A DNA stretch of 64,000 bases from Novimethylophilus kurashikiensis (GTDB lineage: Bacteria; Pseudomonadota; Gammaproteobacteria; Burkholderiales; Methylophilaceae): assembly GCF_003112435.1 (NCBI RefSeq), contig NZ_BDOQ01000019.1, positions 62,001 through 126,000 of the forward strand, read 5' to 3'. Made by a program: the position numbers and the translations under genes. How positions within the stretch are numbered: position 1 is the stretch's first letter; every line of letters begins with the position of its first letter. This document shows, one piece after another, positions 55,022 to 64,000 of this stretch. The notes below the pieces were generated by a model that did no database searches, was not told where the DNA came from, and saw only the letters and a list, made by a program, of their open reading frames with translations.

Positions 55022-56506
55022 TTACTCGGGCCGATGCGTCACATGCGGCTGATGGGCGGCGTGTTCGTGCAGGTAATCGTGCGGCTCGACATGCGCCTCA
55101 TGACCGAAGTAAGTGGGCATCAGCGAGCCAACAACCATCCCTAGCGTACTGGCGATCAGCCCGGCGAACTGAGCCGGAATCAGCGGGTCTTCCGGACCGA
55201 CGAGGAGCACGGCAAGCCAGGTGCTCAAGCCTAGGAAGATCGACAGGAGGGCGCCCTGATTGGTCGCGCGCTTCCAGTACACCCCACATGCCAATGGTAC
55301 GAATGCCATAACGAGCGTGACCTGATAGGCGTTCTCCACCATCTTGAAGATGCTCATCTTGGAATTCATCGCATAAAGCGTGACGAGTACCGTGAAAGTG
55401 AGCGTCACCACCCGCATCCAGTACAGCAGTTTCTGATCGCTCATCTTGCTCATCATCGGGCGCAGGATGTTCTCGGTAAACGTGACCGAAGGTGCCAATA
55501 GCGTGGCCGATGCACAGCTCTTGATGGCGGACAGCAGGGCGCCGAAGAACATCACCTGGGCAAACAACGGGGCGTGTTGCAGCACTAGGTTGGGCAGGAT
55601 CATCTGCGGGTCGGCGTCGATGAATTTCTTGACCATCTTAGGATCGATGAGCGTGGCAGAATATGCCAGGAACATGGGTACAAAGGCGAAGATGAAATAC
55701 AGGCTGCCGCCCAGGACCGAGCCCCAAATGGCGATTTTCTCGGTCTTGGAGGATTGCACGCGCTGGAAGACGTCTTGCTGCGGAATCGAACCGAACATCA
55801 TGGTGATCCAGGCTGCTGCAAAGGCGATGACTTCCTTCAAATCCATCGTCGGCCAGAACGAGAACTTTCCAGCCTCGCTCGCATGCTGCACGACTGCCCC
55901 CACGCCGCCCACCATGCCGCTCACCTCGCCGCCGATATACAGCATGCCTACGCAGATGATGATCATCTGGAGGAAGTCGGTGATCGCTACCGCCCACATA
56001 CCGCCGAACAAGGTATAGATGAGAATGGTACCGGAGCCGATCATCATGCCCATATGGCGACTGATCTCGCCGTTGGATACCACATTGAATACCAGTCCCA
56101 GCGCCGTGATTTGGGCGCCCACCCACCCCAGGTAGGAAATCACGATGGCGACGGTCGTCATCACCTCGACCTTTCGGCCGAAGCGTTTTTTGTAGAAATC
56201 GCCGATTGTCAGCAGATTCATGCGATAGAGTGGCGCGGCAAAGAACAAGCCGACCAGGATCAGGCACAGCGAGGAACCGAATGGATCGGCCACGACGCCG
56301 TGCAAGCCTTCCTGCAAGAAGGTGGCAGGAATGCCCAGTACGGTTTCCGATCCGAACCAGGTGGCGAATACTGTCGCCGTGACCATGTAAAAAGGAAGAT
56401 GGCGCCCGGCAATGGCGAAATCCTTGGTGGTATGCACGCGGGAAGCGGCCCACAGGCCGATGCCGACGGAAATGACCCAGTAGGCGATAACGAACCAGAG
56501 AAGCAC
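55022..56506 (-). CDS. Sodium:solute symporter family protein
   Basis: 494 residues, about 13 transmembrane helices. Starts FVIAYWVISVGIGLWAASRVHTTKDFAIAGRHLPFYMV; FATWFGSETVLGIPATFLQEGLHGVVADPFGSSLCLILVGLFFA and GDFYKKRFGRKVEV are the sodium-site and loop signatures of the SSS family. The solute cannot be named. The C-terminal tail after the last helix (about 27 residues) is His-rich with eight histidines, which may bind metal. Confidence 0.9.
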   Translation of the reverse strand: MLLWFVIAYWVISVGIGLWAASRVHTTKDFAIAGRHLPFYMVTATVFATWFGSETVLGIPATFLQEGLHGVVADPFGSSLCLILVGLFFAAPLYRMNLLTIGDFYKKRFGRKVEVMTTVAIVISYLGWVGAQITALGLVFNVVSNGEISRHMGMMIGSGTILIYTLFGGMWAVAITDFLQMIIICVGMLYIGGEVSGMVGGVGAVVQHASEAGKFSFWPTMDLKEVIAFAAAWITMMFGSIPQQDVFQRVQSSKTEKIAIWGSVLGGSLYFIFAFVPMFLAYSATLIDPKMVKKFIDADPQMILPNLVLQHAPLFAQVMFFGALLSAIKSCASATLLAPSVTFTENILRPMMSKMSDQKLLYWMRVVTLTFTVLVTLYAMNSKMSIFKMVENAYQVTLVMAFVPLACGVYWKRATNQGALLSIFLGLSTWLAVLLVGPEDPLIPAQFAGLIASTLGMVVGSLMPTYFGHEAHVEPHDYLHEHAAHQPHVTHRPE

Positions 56507-56731
56507 AAAAATCCTTTCCGGATAAGCTTAAATTGGCGTTATTCTAGCAATTTGCAAATAAAAGTCGGCGTTTACGATGAGCTTGGGAAGAATTTTTATT
56601 TCTTGCCCATATCTGAGTAATAGCGGGCTTAGGATTCAACGCAATTATCTGGGACGGCACGTATGGATTCCGTTTGTAGAAATCTCTGGCCCAGGCATTG
56701 AAACAAGGACGATTGCAACAAGGACAACCCA

Positions 56732-57562
56732 ATGAGTGAGCACGAAAAGAATCTTGAATATTGGCTCAAGTTTTTGACTGCCGCTGAAATCCCCGTGTTG
56801 AAGCACACCGCACGGGAATTGGAGCGTTTGCACGCCGATGAGGAAAACCTGGGAGCACGGAGTGTTTCCAACGTGGTGATGCACGATCCACTGATGGCAG
56901 TGAAGCTTCTGCGCTTCATGCAAAACCACAAGCACAGCCGGCAAATGCGCGATCTGGTGCAAATTGAACAAGCCATCATGATGATGGGCACCACGACTTT
57001 TTTCCGCGATGTGCCTGCCATGCCCATCGTCGAGGAGATGCTGCACGAGCATCTGGACGCATTGGTGCGGCTTCTTCGCACCGTCCAGCAAGCGCAAAGG
57101 GCAGCGCATTACGCCTTTGACTGGGCCTTGCTGCTGCATGACCTTCATGCAGAAGAAGTGCGTATCGCCGCCTTGCTGAGTTACCTCGGGGAAATGCTGA
57201 TGTGGTGCTTCAATCCGCTTCCCATGCTGGAAATTCGGCGTCGCCAGGAAGCGGATAAGACCCTCCGTAGCGCCACCGTGCAGGAAGAAGTGCTGGGCTT
57301 CAAGGGCTTGGACCTACAGCGTGCGCTGGCCACTCACTGGAACTTGCCGCAATTGCTCAAGGATATGCTGGACCCGGCGTTGGCTGAGAATCCGCGGGTA
57401 AAGAACGTGATGCTGGCGATCAACCTTGCCCGTCATTCAGCCAACGGTTGGGACGATGCTGCGCTGCCGGACGATTACAAGGACATCGGCGCGCTGCTGC
57501 GCATGAAACCCGAGGATGTGAAAGCCTTGGTGATGCCCAAGGAAGAAGCCAAGCTAGTTTAG
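56732..57562 (+). CDS. HDOD-domain protein
   Basis: 276 residues. HDOD domain from about 15 to 210: [54 protein letters not shown], and the degenerate HD region [17 protein letters not shown] proteins lack the catalytic HD pair and act in signalling or stress regulation; no GGDEF or EAL partner is fused. AAGGACAA precedes the ATG. Ends 4 bases into the convergent ubiB. Confidence 0.85.
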   Translation: MSEHEKNLEYWLKFLTAAEIPVLKHTARELERLHADEENLGARSVSNVVMHDPLMAVKLLRFMQNHKHSRQMRDLVQIEQAIMMMGTTTFFRDVPAMPIVEEMLHEHLDALVRLLRTVQQAQRAAHYAFDWALLLHDLHAEEVRIAALLSYLGEMLMWCFNPLPMLEIRRRQEADKTLRSATVQEEVLGFKGLDLQRALATHWNLPQLLKDMLDPALAENPRVKNVMLAINLARHSANGWDDAALPDDYKDIGALLRMKPEDVKALVMPKEEAKLV

Positions 57563-59112
57563 CGCGTTGTTGCTAAGAGCCACACCGTAGGCGCCAGCTG
57601 CACGGCCAGGATAAGGAACAGCAGCCATGCAATGACGGCCAGCCTGCGGTTTTCGCGCCGCTCCTGGGCGATGAGCAGTGCCTCTATCTCGAGCAGGTGA
57701 TCGGATTGGCTGCGAGCGAGCTGCCCATGCAGCAACCGCGGTAGTTGCGGCAGTAGTTTCCCCCACATCGGCGCTTCTTTTTGCAGCGTTTCCAGTGCGC
57801 CGCGCCATCCCAGCTGTTCCGACATCCAGCGCTCCAGATAAGGCCGAGCAGTTTTCCAGAGATCGAGCTCAGGATCGAGATCGCGTCCCAATCCTTCGAT
57901 ATTGAGCAAGGTCTTTTGCAGCATGACCAGCTGCGGCTGGATTTCCACGCCGAAGCGGCGCGAGGTTTGGAACAGGCGCAGCAGGACGCGGCCGAAGGAA
58001 ATATCTTTCAGCGGCTTATCGAAAATCGGCTCGCAGACAGCGCGAATCGCCGATTCGAACTCATCCGGTGGAGTATCGGCAGGTGCCCAACCGGATTCGA
58101 TGTGTGCCAAGGCGACTTCCTTGTAATCTCGACGGAAAAACGCGAGAAAGTTGCGGGCCAGGTAATTTTTATCGGTGTCGTTGAGCGTGCCCATGATGCC
58201 GAAATCGAGGGCGATATAACGCCCCGCATGCGGTCCTTCGGCTTCTACCAGGATATTGCCCGGATGCATGTCGGCATGGAAAAAACCGTCGCGGAACACT
58301 TGGGTGAAAAAAATCTGCACGCCGTCGCGCGCCAGTTTCGGAATATCAACGCCCAGCTCGCGCAGCCGTCCCACTTGGCTCACCGGCACGCCGTGCATGC
58401 GCTGCATCACCATGACCTGCTCGCGGCAGTAATCCCAATACACCTCTGGTACAGCCAGTAGCGGGCTGTCGAGAAAATTGCGGCGTAGCTGGCTGCAATT
58501 CGAGGCTTCCTGGATCAGGTCCAGTTCCTTGTGCACATGCTTGGCGAATTCGGCCACGACTTCGCGCGGCTTGAGGCGTTTGCCGTCGGACCAGAGCTTT
58601 TCCAGAAGGAGCGCTGCGGCATCCAGCAGCGCAAGGTCGTTCTCGATGATGGCGCCGATGCCGGGACGGAGGATTTTAACGGCGACTTCCGTGCCGTCCG
58701 GCAACCGCGCGAAATGGACTTGCGCGACAGAGGCGCTGGCGACCGGGATCGGGTCGAACTCGGCGAACACCTTTTGCGGGTACTGGCCATAGGCGAGGAA
58801 TACGACTTGCTGCACGATCTGCGGAGCAAATGGCGGAACCTGATCCTGAAGTTTGGCCAGCTCGTCGGCGATGTCGAGGGGGATCAGGTCGCGGCGGGTG
58901 GAAAGCATTTGGCCGAACTTGACGAAGATCGGTCCCAAATCTTCAATCGCGAGCCTCAGTCGTACGCCGCGGGGTTTGCTGAGCGTGCGCCAGAACAGCA
59001 GGGCACGCGCCAACCGTTGCAGCCATCGGAAGCGGGCGTGGCCGAGGAAGAATTCCTCCAGGCCGTGACGCAGAGTGACGCGCAGGATTTTCGCAAGCCG
59101 CAAGAGGCGCAT
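57559..59112 (-). CDS. ubiB: Ubiquinone biosynthesis kinase-like protein UbiB
   Basis: 517 residues. Atypical kinase of the ABC1/ADCK family. [16 protein letters not shown] gives the KxGQ motif, [14 protein letters not shown] the Ala-rich loop, VAVKILRPG the lysine strand, HADMHPGNI the catalytic loop and ALDFGIMG the metal Asp. Two C-terminal membrane helices ([16 protein letters not shown] and after). Supports coenzyme Q synthesis through ATPase activity on lipid precursors. Start abuts the ubiJ stop. Confidence 0.96.
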   Translation of the reverse strand: MRLLRLAKILRVTLRHGLEEFFLGHARFRWLQRLARALLFWRTLSKPRGVRLRLAIEDLGPIFVKFGQMLSTRRDLIPLDIADELAKLQDQVPPFAPQIVQQVVFLAYGQYPQKVFAEFDPIPVASASVAQVHFARLPDGTEVAVKILRPGIGAIIENDLALLDAAALLLEKLWSDGKRLKPREVVAEFAKHVHKELDLIQEASNCSQLRRNFLDSPLLAVPEVYWDYCREQVMVMQRMHGVPVSQVGRLRELGVDIPKLARDGVQIFFTQVFRDGFFHADMHPGNILVEAEGPHAGRYIALDFGIMGTLNDTDKNYLARNFLAFFRRDYKEVALAHIESGWAPADTPPDEFESAIRAVCEPIFDKPLKDISFGRVLLRLFQTSRRFGVEIQPQLVMLQKTLLNIEGLGRDLDPELDLWKTARPYLERWMSEQLGWRGALETLQKEAPMWGKLLPQLPRLLHGQLARSQSDHLLEIEALLIAQERRENRRLAVIAWLLFLILAVQLAPTVWLLATTR

Positions 59113-59690
59113 CAGTGCTGGGTTTCCAGTTTTTCGATGCGTTTGGCGAGGCGGGCGAGGTCGTCGCGCAAGGTGTCTACTTCCTGTGAAAAGGCCTCGA
59201 GATGACGCTGCTTGGCGATGAGCGGCTGCTCTTCCAGCCAGTAGTCGGCAAGCATTTCGCCGAAGGCGCGCAACTGGCGCTTACCTTCGCCGACAACGCG
59301 TTTTCCGGTGCTGACCAGTTGATGTGCCGGGATATCGCCTAACAGGCGGCTCAGGTCTTCCTCGACTTCCCATTCCAACTGTTGCAGCACGCGGCCGACA
59401 CCGGTTGCGAGGTCTAGGTCGCCTTCCATGCGCGCTCCGCTCAGGTCGAATTCGCGGCTTAGCGCAAAGCGGAACGCGGCGGTGGGGGAGAGGGCGATGC
59501 TGGCGTCGATGACCGGATTCTCGACGGCGGGAACCAATAGTCCGCTATCGACGATGGTGATGTCTGTCGAAAATGGCGCGAGTTCCAGGCGCAGGGTTTT
59601 CCCAGCATAGGGTTGTAGATGCTCGGGCGCCCAGGCGTTCTGGTGCAACAAATGATTCAATGCATCGACCGCGGGACTCAATATTTCCAA
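59112..59690 (-). CDS. ubiJ: Ubiquinone biosynthesis accessory factor UbiJ (SCP2 domain)
   Basis: 192 residues. N-terminal SCP2-like lipid-binding domain ([20 protein letters not shown] ... [39 protein letters not shown]) and a C-terminal coiled coil ([16 protein letters not shown]). UbiJ binds ubiquinone intermediates and organises the Ubi complex. Its start overlaps ubiE by 13 bases, and it lies between ubiE and ubiB as in E. coli. Confidence 0.92.
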   Translation of the reverse strand: MEILSPAVDALNHLLHQNAWAPEHLQPYAGKTLRLELAPFSTDITIVDSGLLVPAVENPVIDASIALSPTAAFRFALSREFDLSGARMEGDLDLATGVGRVLQQLEWEVEEDLSRLLGDIPAHQLVSTGKRVVGEGKRQLRAFGEMLADYWLEEQPLIAKQRHLEAFSQEVDTLRDDLARLAKRIEKLETQH

Positions 59691-60409
59691 CCCTTGTGCA
59701 GCGCCACTACGCCGGCCGTGAGGTTGTGATACTCCACGCGGCCGAAGCCGGCATCCAGCATCATCTGCTTGAGTTCTTCCTGCCCCGGATGCATGCGAAT
59801 GGATTCGGCGAGATAGCGATAGCTGTCTTCATCGTTCGCCAGGAGCTTGCCCATGATCGGCAGCAGCTTGAACGAATAGGCATCGTAGGCCGGTTTCAGC
59901 GGCGACCACACCTGGGAGAACTCCAGTACCAGCAAGCGGCCGCCGGGTTTCAGCACGCGGTGCATCTCGGCCAGTGCGCGGTCTTTGTGTGTCATGTTGC
60001 GCAGGCCGAAGGCGACGGAGACGCAGTCGAAATAATTCGAGGGGAAAGGCAGTTTTTCCGCATCGCATTGCAAGGCCGGCACGGCGGCCCCGTCGTCGAT
60101 CAGACGGTCGCGGCCGACGCCGAGCATAGAGGCGTTGATGTCGGTGAGCAGTACCTGACCGGTAGGGCCTACTTTCTTGGCGAACAGGCGTGAGAGATCG
60201 CCGCTGCCGCCCGCGACGTCCAGCACGCGATCGCCGCTGCGTACGCCGCTGGTCTCGATGGTAAAGCGCTTCCACAAGCGGTGCAGCCCGGCTGACATGA
60301 CGTCGTTCATGAGGTCGTAGCGACGGGCGACGGAGTGAAATACCTGGCCGACCTTCTTGGCCTTTTCTTCTTCGGCGACGGTTTCAAAGCCAAAATGCGT
60401 GGATGTCAT
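59678..60409 (-). CDS. ubiE: Ubiquinone/menaquinone C-methyltransferase
   Basis: 243 residues, SAM-dependent methyltransferase. [43 protein letters not shown] start, SAM loop [15 protein letters not shown], and [44 protein letters not shown] end are diagnostic. Methylates the C2 position of the quinone ring. Preceded by a DUF971 gene 31 bases upstream on the same strand. Confidence 0.97.
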   Translation of the reverse strand: MTSTHFGFETVAEEEKAKKVGQVFHSVARRYDLMNDVMSAGLHRLWKRFTIETSGVRSGDRVLDVAGGSGDLSRLFAKKVGPTGQVLLTDINASMLGVGRDRLIDDGAAVPALQCDAEKLPFPSNYFDCVSVAFGLRNMTHKDRALAEMHRVLKPGGRLLVLEFSQVWSPLKPAYDAYSFKLLPIMGKLLANDEDSYRYLAESIRMHPGQEELKQMMLDAGFGRVEYHNLTAGVVALHKGWKY

Positions 60410-60440
60410 GATGAACCTGCGTCAATCTGCCGTATCGGCG

Positions 60441-60815
60441 TTATTGCTTGCGTTGAATTCCTGCTGCGGCGAGCCGGTCCAGATATTCCTGCCACAGATG
60501 TTCGTGGCGCATGCACAAGTCGAACAGGTAGTCCCAGGAATAGAGGCCGGTGTCGTGACCGTCGGAAAATGCCAGTTTGATGGCGTAGTGGCCGACCGGT
60601 TCAATACCGACGATAGTGACGTCTTCCTTGCCGACTTGCAGCACTTCTTGCCCGGGGCCATGGCCGCGCACTTCCGCTGATGGGGAATAGACGCGCAAAA
60701 ACTCGCAAGGAAGCACAAAGTGCATGTAGTTATCCCAGGCCAGCTCGAGCTTGCGTGATTGCTGATGCAGCTTGATTTCGGTGGGGCGTGGGGTGGTTGG
60801 GGTCAGTCCGCTCAT
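60441..60815 (-). CDS. DUF971 (gamma-butyrobetaine hydroxylase-like N-domain) protein
   Basis: 124 residues from ATG 60815; the frame is open 18 codons earlier. PTEIKLHQQSRKLELAWDN ... LPCEFLRVYSPSAEVRGHG ... VGHYAIKLAFSDGHDTGLYSWDYL is the DUF971 fold, which in eukaryotes is the N-terminal domain of gamma-butyrobetaine hydroxylase and in bacteria is linked to iron-sulfur biology. No function proven for the stand-alone form. Commonly precedes ubiE in betaproteobacteria. Confidence 0.88.
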   Translation of the reverse strand: MSGLTPTTPRPTEIKLHQQSRKLELAWDNYMHFVLPCEFLRVYSPSAEVRGHGPGQEVLQVGKEDVTIVGIEPVGHYAIKLAFSDGHDTGLYSWDYLFDLCMRHEHLWQEYLDRLAAAGIQRKQ

Positions 60816-60979
60816 AGGCTTGAAATCATACCAGAAAGGCCAGGGTTCAAATTGCGCCGTCGCCCACATAGCAACGTCGAGATGCCGCGCTAAAAGCCCG
60901 TCATATTATGCTGATTCCGTTGAATTTTCATTAGTTTGTGCTAGAGTTCCACCAATTCTTAAGTCCGGATTCGCGCTAC

Positions 60980-62935
60980 ATGGGTACTCTTGCCGATCAG
61001 TTCAATGCATACAGTCAATGGCGCGGCGGCCTGGTCGACACGCTTTGCGATTACCGTGCATGGCTGAACGAGCAGGAACTCAACGACGCCCAGATCGACC
61101 TGCGTATCCAGCATTTGCTGGATCGGTTGCGCGACGACAAGCTCAACGTGGCCTTCGTCGCCGAGTTTTCGCGCGGCAAATCCGAACTCATCAACGCCAT
61201 TTTCTTCGCCGATTACGGCCAACGCTTGCTGCCTTCCAGCGCCGGACGCACCACCATGTGCCCGACCGAACTGCTGTACGACGAGTCCAAGCCGACTTCA
61301 TTGCAGTTGTTGCCCATCGAGACACGCACTTCTGATGCGACGACGACCGAATACAAGCGTTATGCCGACGAGTGGAAAGTGTTCGAGTTCGACCTCGATT
61401 CCAGCGAGAGCATGATCGCCGCGTTCAAGCAGGTGAGTCTCACCAAGCAGGTATCGCAGGACGAGGCTGTGCGCTATGGGTTGTTCGACCCGAACAATCC
61501 GGATGACGCCATGAATCTCAACCCGGACGGTACAGTCGATATCCCGGCTTGGCGCTATGCCGTCATCAATTTTCCCCACCCTTTGCTCAAGCAAGGACTG
61601 GTGATCCTGGATACTCCTGGGCTCAACGCCATCGGTACCGAGCCGGAGCTCACGCTCAACATGCTGCCTAACGCGCACGCCGTGCTGTTTATCCTGGCGG
61701 CCGATACCGGCGTCACCAAGTCCGAGATCGATGTCTGGCGCCATTACATCAGCGGGACACGCTGGAAGCAAAAGGGCCGCCTTGCAGTGATGAACAAGAT
61801 CGACGGTCTGTGGGATGAGTTGAAAAGCGATGCCCAGATCGAGCGCGAGATCGGCAAGCAGATTGCAACCAGCGCTGAGTTGCTGGGCTTGCAACCCAGT
61901 CAGATTTTCCCGGTGTCTGCGCAAAAAGGCCTGCTTGCCAAGGTCAACCAGGACGATGCACTGCTGGATAAAAGCCGCCTGCTGGAACTGGAGCGCGCAC
62001 TGTCGGACGAGTTGATTCCTTCCAAGAAGGAGATCGTGCGGGACAACACCCAGAATGAGATCGAGGACCTGCTCAGCAATTCCGCCAATCTCCTCGATGC
62101 GCGGTTGCACAACCTGATCGAGCAACTGGAAGAGCTTCGCGGACTGAGAGGCAAGAACGAAGACGTGGTCGAGCACATGATGGCCAAGGTCAAGGTGGAC
62201 AAGGAGAGCTTCGAGAAAGGCTTGCAGCGCTTCCAGGCGCTGCGTAGCGTGTTCTCGCAGCAAACCAATAACCTGTTCACCTACCTCGGCATGGAAACGC
62301 TCAAGGCCGAGGTGGCGAAGACGCACGAGGCCATGGTGAAAAGCAATTTCACCAAGGGCATCCGTACCGCGATGGACAACTTTTTCGCCGACTTGAAGTC
62401 CAAACTGACGCAATCTGAAAACCAGGTCGCGGAAATCAAGAACATGATGGATGCCATGTATAAGCGCTTTTCTGAAGAGCATGGCTTGAAGCAAGTCGAG
62501 CCGCCGGCATTTTCGACGCTACGCTATCAGAAAGAGTTGAACAAGCTGGAGCGCGCCTATAAGGAGCAGTTCGATACCGCATTTAACATGCTGACCAACG
62601 AAAAGATGACGCTGACCACCAAGTTCTTCGAAACCTTGGCAAGCCGCGTCATCCATGTGTACGAAGTTGCCAATCGTGACGTTGAAAGCTGGCTGAAGGC
62701 GGTGATGGCACCGATGGAATCGCAAGTGCGTGAGCATCAATTGCAGCTGCGTCGCCGCCTGGAAAGCATCAAGCGCATCTACCAGGCCACGGGAACGCTG
62801 GAAGAGCGTATCGGCGAGTTGGAAGCCATGGAAAAGTCCATACACGCACAAATGAAGGATGTGCGAGTGCTGCGTCAGCATATCGGCAACGCGCTCGCCT
62901 TTGATGTGCCGCACAAGGAAGAGCAAGCAGCATGA
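60980..62935 (+). CDS. Dynamin-like GTPase (bacterial dynamin family)
   Basis: 651 residues from ATG 60980 (a GTG 14 codons earlier is open). GTPase domain: G1 AEFSRGKSELINA (Lys67), the SSAGRTTMCPTEL switch I threonines, G3 DTPG (Asp211) and G4 NKID (Asn272). The rest is long helices with heptad-like leucines (IEQLEELRGLRGKNEDVVEHMMAK, LRRRLESIKRIYQATGTLEERIGELE), expected for a stalk. No obvious transmembrane paddle helix. Bacterial dynamins bind and remodel membranes. Its TGA overlaps the ATG of ccoS, so the two are translationally coupled. Confidence 0.88.
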   Translation: MGTLADQFNAYSQWRGGLVDTLCDYRAWLNEQELNDAQIDLRIQHLLDRLRDDKLNVAFVAEFSRGKSELINAIFFADYGQRLLPSSAGRTTMCPTELLYDESKPTSLQLLPIETRTSDATTTEYKRYADEWKVFEFDLDSSESMIAAFKQVSLTKQVSQDEAVRYGLFDPNNPDDAMNLNPDGTVDIPAWRYAVINFPHPLLKQGLVILDTPGLNAIGTEPELTLNMLPNAHAVLFILAADTGVTKSEIDVWRHYISGTRWKQKGRLAVMNKIDGLWDELKSDAQIEREIGKQIATSAELLGLQPSQIFPVSAQKGLLAKVNQDDALLDKSRLLELERALSDELIPSKKEIVRDNTQNEIEDLLSNSANLLDARLHNLIEQLEELRGLRGKNEDVVEHMMAKVKVDKESFEKGLQRFQALRSVFSQQTNNLFTYLGMETLKAEVAKTHEAMVKSNFTKGIRTAMDNFFADLKSKLTQSENQVAEIKNMMDAMYKRFSEEHGLKQVEPPAFSTLRYQKELNKLERAYKEQFDTAFNMLTNEKMTLTTKFFETLASRVIHVYEVANRDVESWLKAVMAPMESQVREHQLQLRRRLESIKRIYQATGTLEERIGELEAMEKSIHAQMKDVRVLRQHIGNALAFDVPHKEEQAA

Positions 62936-63111
62936 CCCCGATTCTTTTATTTCTCTTCGGCTTGACGTTGGTATTCGTGGGCTTTGCCGCAGTGGGTATC
63001 CTATGGGCCATCAAGAGTGGCCAGTTCGACGACCTCGAAGGCCCTGCGCAGCGAATCCTGATGGATGACGACGATCCCATGATCCCGTTCAACGCCAAGC
63101 ACAAGCCTTAG
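62932..63111 (+). CDS. ccoS: cbb3-type cytochrome oxidase assembly protein CcoS
   Basis: 59 residues: one transmembrane helix (ILLFLFGLTLVFVGFAAVGILWAI) and SGQFDDLEGPAQRILMDDD, the CcoS signature. CcoS is needed to put heme b and copper into CcoN. It should stand after ccoI, but here ccoI at 28803 has no ccoS, and this gene is 34 kb away, joined to the dynamin-like gene by an ATGA overlap. Confidence 0.93.
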   Translation: MTPILLFLFGLTLVFVGFAAVGILWAIKSGQFDDLEGPAQRILMDDDDPMIPFNAKHKP

Positions 63112-63113
63112 TA

Positions 63114-63142
63114 TTGAAAGCTGGAAGGGGTTGGATTAAAAT
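63114..63142 (+). promoter_or_regulatory. Sigma70-like promoter of the microprotein gene
   Basis: TTGAAA (63114-63119), 17-base spacer, TAAAAT (63137-63142). Starts three bases after the ccoS stop. Confidence 0.7.
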
Positions 63143-63156
63143 GCGACGTCTGCGTC

Positions 63157-63168
63157 TTTTATTGGGGG
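63157..63168 (+). promoter_or_regulatory. Leader motif shared with ccoN
   Basis: TTTTATTGGGGG, identical to 20670-20681; 9 bases before the microprotein ATG. Confidence 0.45.
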
Positions 63169-63177
63169 TCAAATAAC

Positions 63178-63276
63178 ATGGGTAAGCTCTTCACTTGGGA
63201 AAACGCTCCGATGACGGTGATCGTCACTTTGATCGTCTGGTCTTGGATCGCTTTCTTCTCCGTCATCCTGGCCTAA
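63178..63276 (+). CDS. Unrecognised 32-residue single-helix membrane microprotein
   Basis: MGKLFTWENAPMT then one hydrophobic helix (VIVTLIVWSWIAFFSVILA) to the C-terminus. It has a promoter (63114-63142), a G-rich ribosome site and its own terminator (63303-63335), so it is a complete small transcription unit and not a chance frame. Lying behind ccoS and sharing a leader with ccoN, it may be an accessory subunit or assembly peptide of the cbb3 oxidase. I do not recognise the family; an sRNA with an incidental frame is the alternative. Confidence 0.65.
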   Translation: MGKLFTWENAPMTVIVTLIVWSWIAFFSVILA

Positions 63277-63302
63277 CCGGATCCGGATTTAGAATTCACC
63301 AA

Positions 63303-63335
63303 ATAAAAACGGCTGCCTAGGCAGCCGTTTTTATT
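63303..63335. terminator. Bidirectional terminator between microprotein and rpoH
   Basis: Perfect palindrome AAAAACGGCTGC-CTAG-GCAGCCGTTTTT (63305-63332) with A and T flanks; ends both convergent units. Confidence 0.92.
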
Positions 63336-63351
63336 TTCTGTGCTTGGCTTA

Positions 63352-64000
<649 letters not shown>

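Noticed and set aside
61298-62494. 398-codon minus-strand frame within the dynamin-like gene
   Set aside because: Antisense shadow; leucine-rich because of the Gln/Lys/Glu codons on the sense strand.

Overview
The window looks like chromosomal DNA of a betaproteobacterium. Supporting marks are the order TPR protein-lolB-ispE-tRNA-Gln-prs-rplY-pth-ychF, a caa3-like cox cluster with the DUF2244, DUF2909 and tiny assembly genes typical of that class, and ubiE-ubiJ-ubiB. GC is moderately high. The exact genus cannot be read from the sequence; a Nitrosomonadales/Gallionellales-type respirer is an inference. I saw no phage, insertion sequence, integrase, CRISPR array or rRNA operon. Almost everything is core genome.

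Layout. 1-10.3 kb is mixed housekeeping: the end of proS, a lytic transglycosylase, a glycosyltransferase-like gene, queA, tRNA-Leu(CAA), a diguanylate cyclase, a histidine phosphatase, murI, ilvE and a PfkB kinase. 10.4-28.8 kb is a respiratory block. The aa3-type oxidase with its copper and heme A assembly genes (DUF2244-coxB-coxA-small ORF-ctaG-coxC, then SURF1-Sco-like-ctaA-ctaB) is followed by an OmpW porin, a Sco lipoprotein, and the cbb3 oxidase ccoNOQP with ccoG, a fixH-like gene and ccoI. 28.8-40.0 kb runs mostly leftward: YgjP-like protease, plsC-gmhB-glyS-glyQ, lnt, then corC-ybeY-phoH-miaB, with mscL on the other strand. 40.3-50 kb carries tRNA-Met, a frameshifted recQ, ychF, a cytochrome b561, pth, rplY, prs, tRNA-Gln, ispE, lolB and a large TPR protein. 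50-54.9 kb is a four-gene Gld-type ABC exporter operon plus mutM. 55-60.8 kb has a sodium:solute symporter, an HDOD protein and the ubi genes. 61-64 kb has a dynamin-like GTPase, a displaced ccoS, an unannotated 32-residue membrane microprotein and the 3' part of rpoH.

How it fits together. Heme A synthesis (ctaB, ctaA), CuA/CuB delivery (Sco, CtaG) and SURF1 serve the aa3 enzyme. CcoG, FixH, CcoI and CcoS serve the cbb3 enzyme. CcoS is about 34 kb away from its partners, translationally coupled to the dynamin-like gene. Just beyond it is the microprotein, with its own sigma70-like promoter and terminator and a 12-base leader identical to one in front of ccoN. That dynamin-CcoS-microprotein module is the best candidate here for something not described. 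Other points of note are two single-base frameshifts confined to recQ, an ispE reading frame that terminates inside tRNA-Gln, and a Sco-like protein lacking the third copper ligand.
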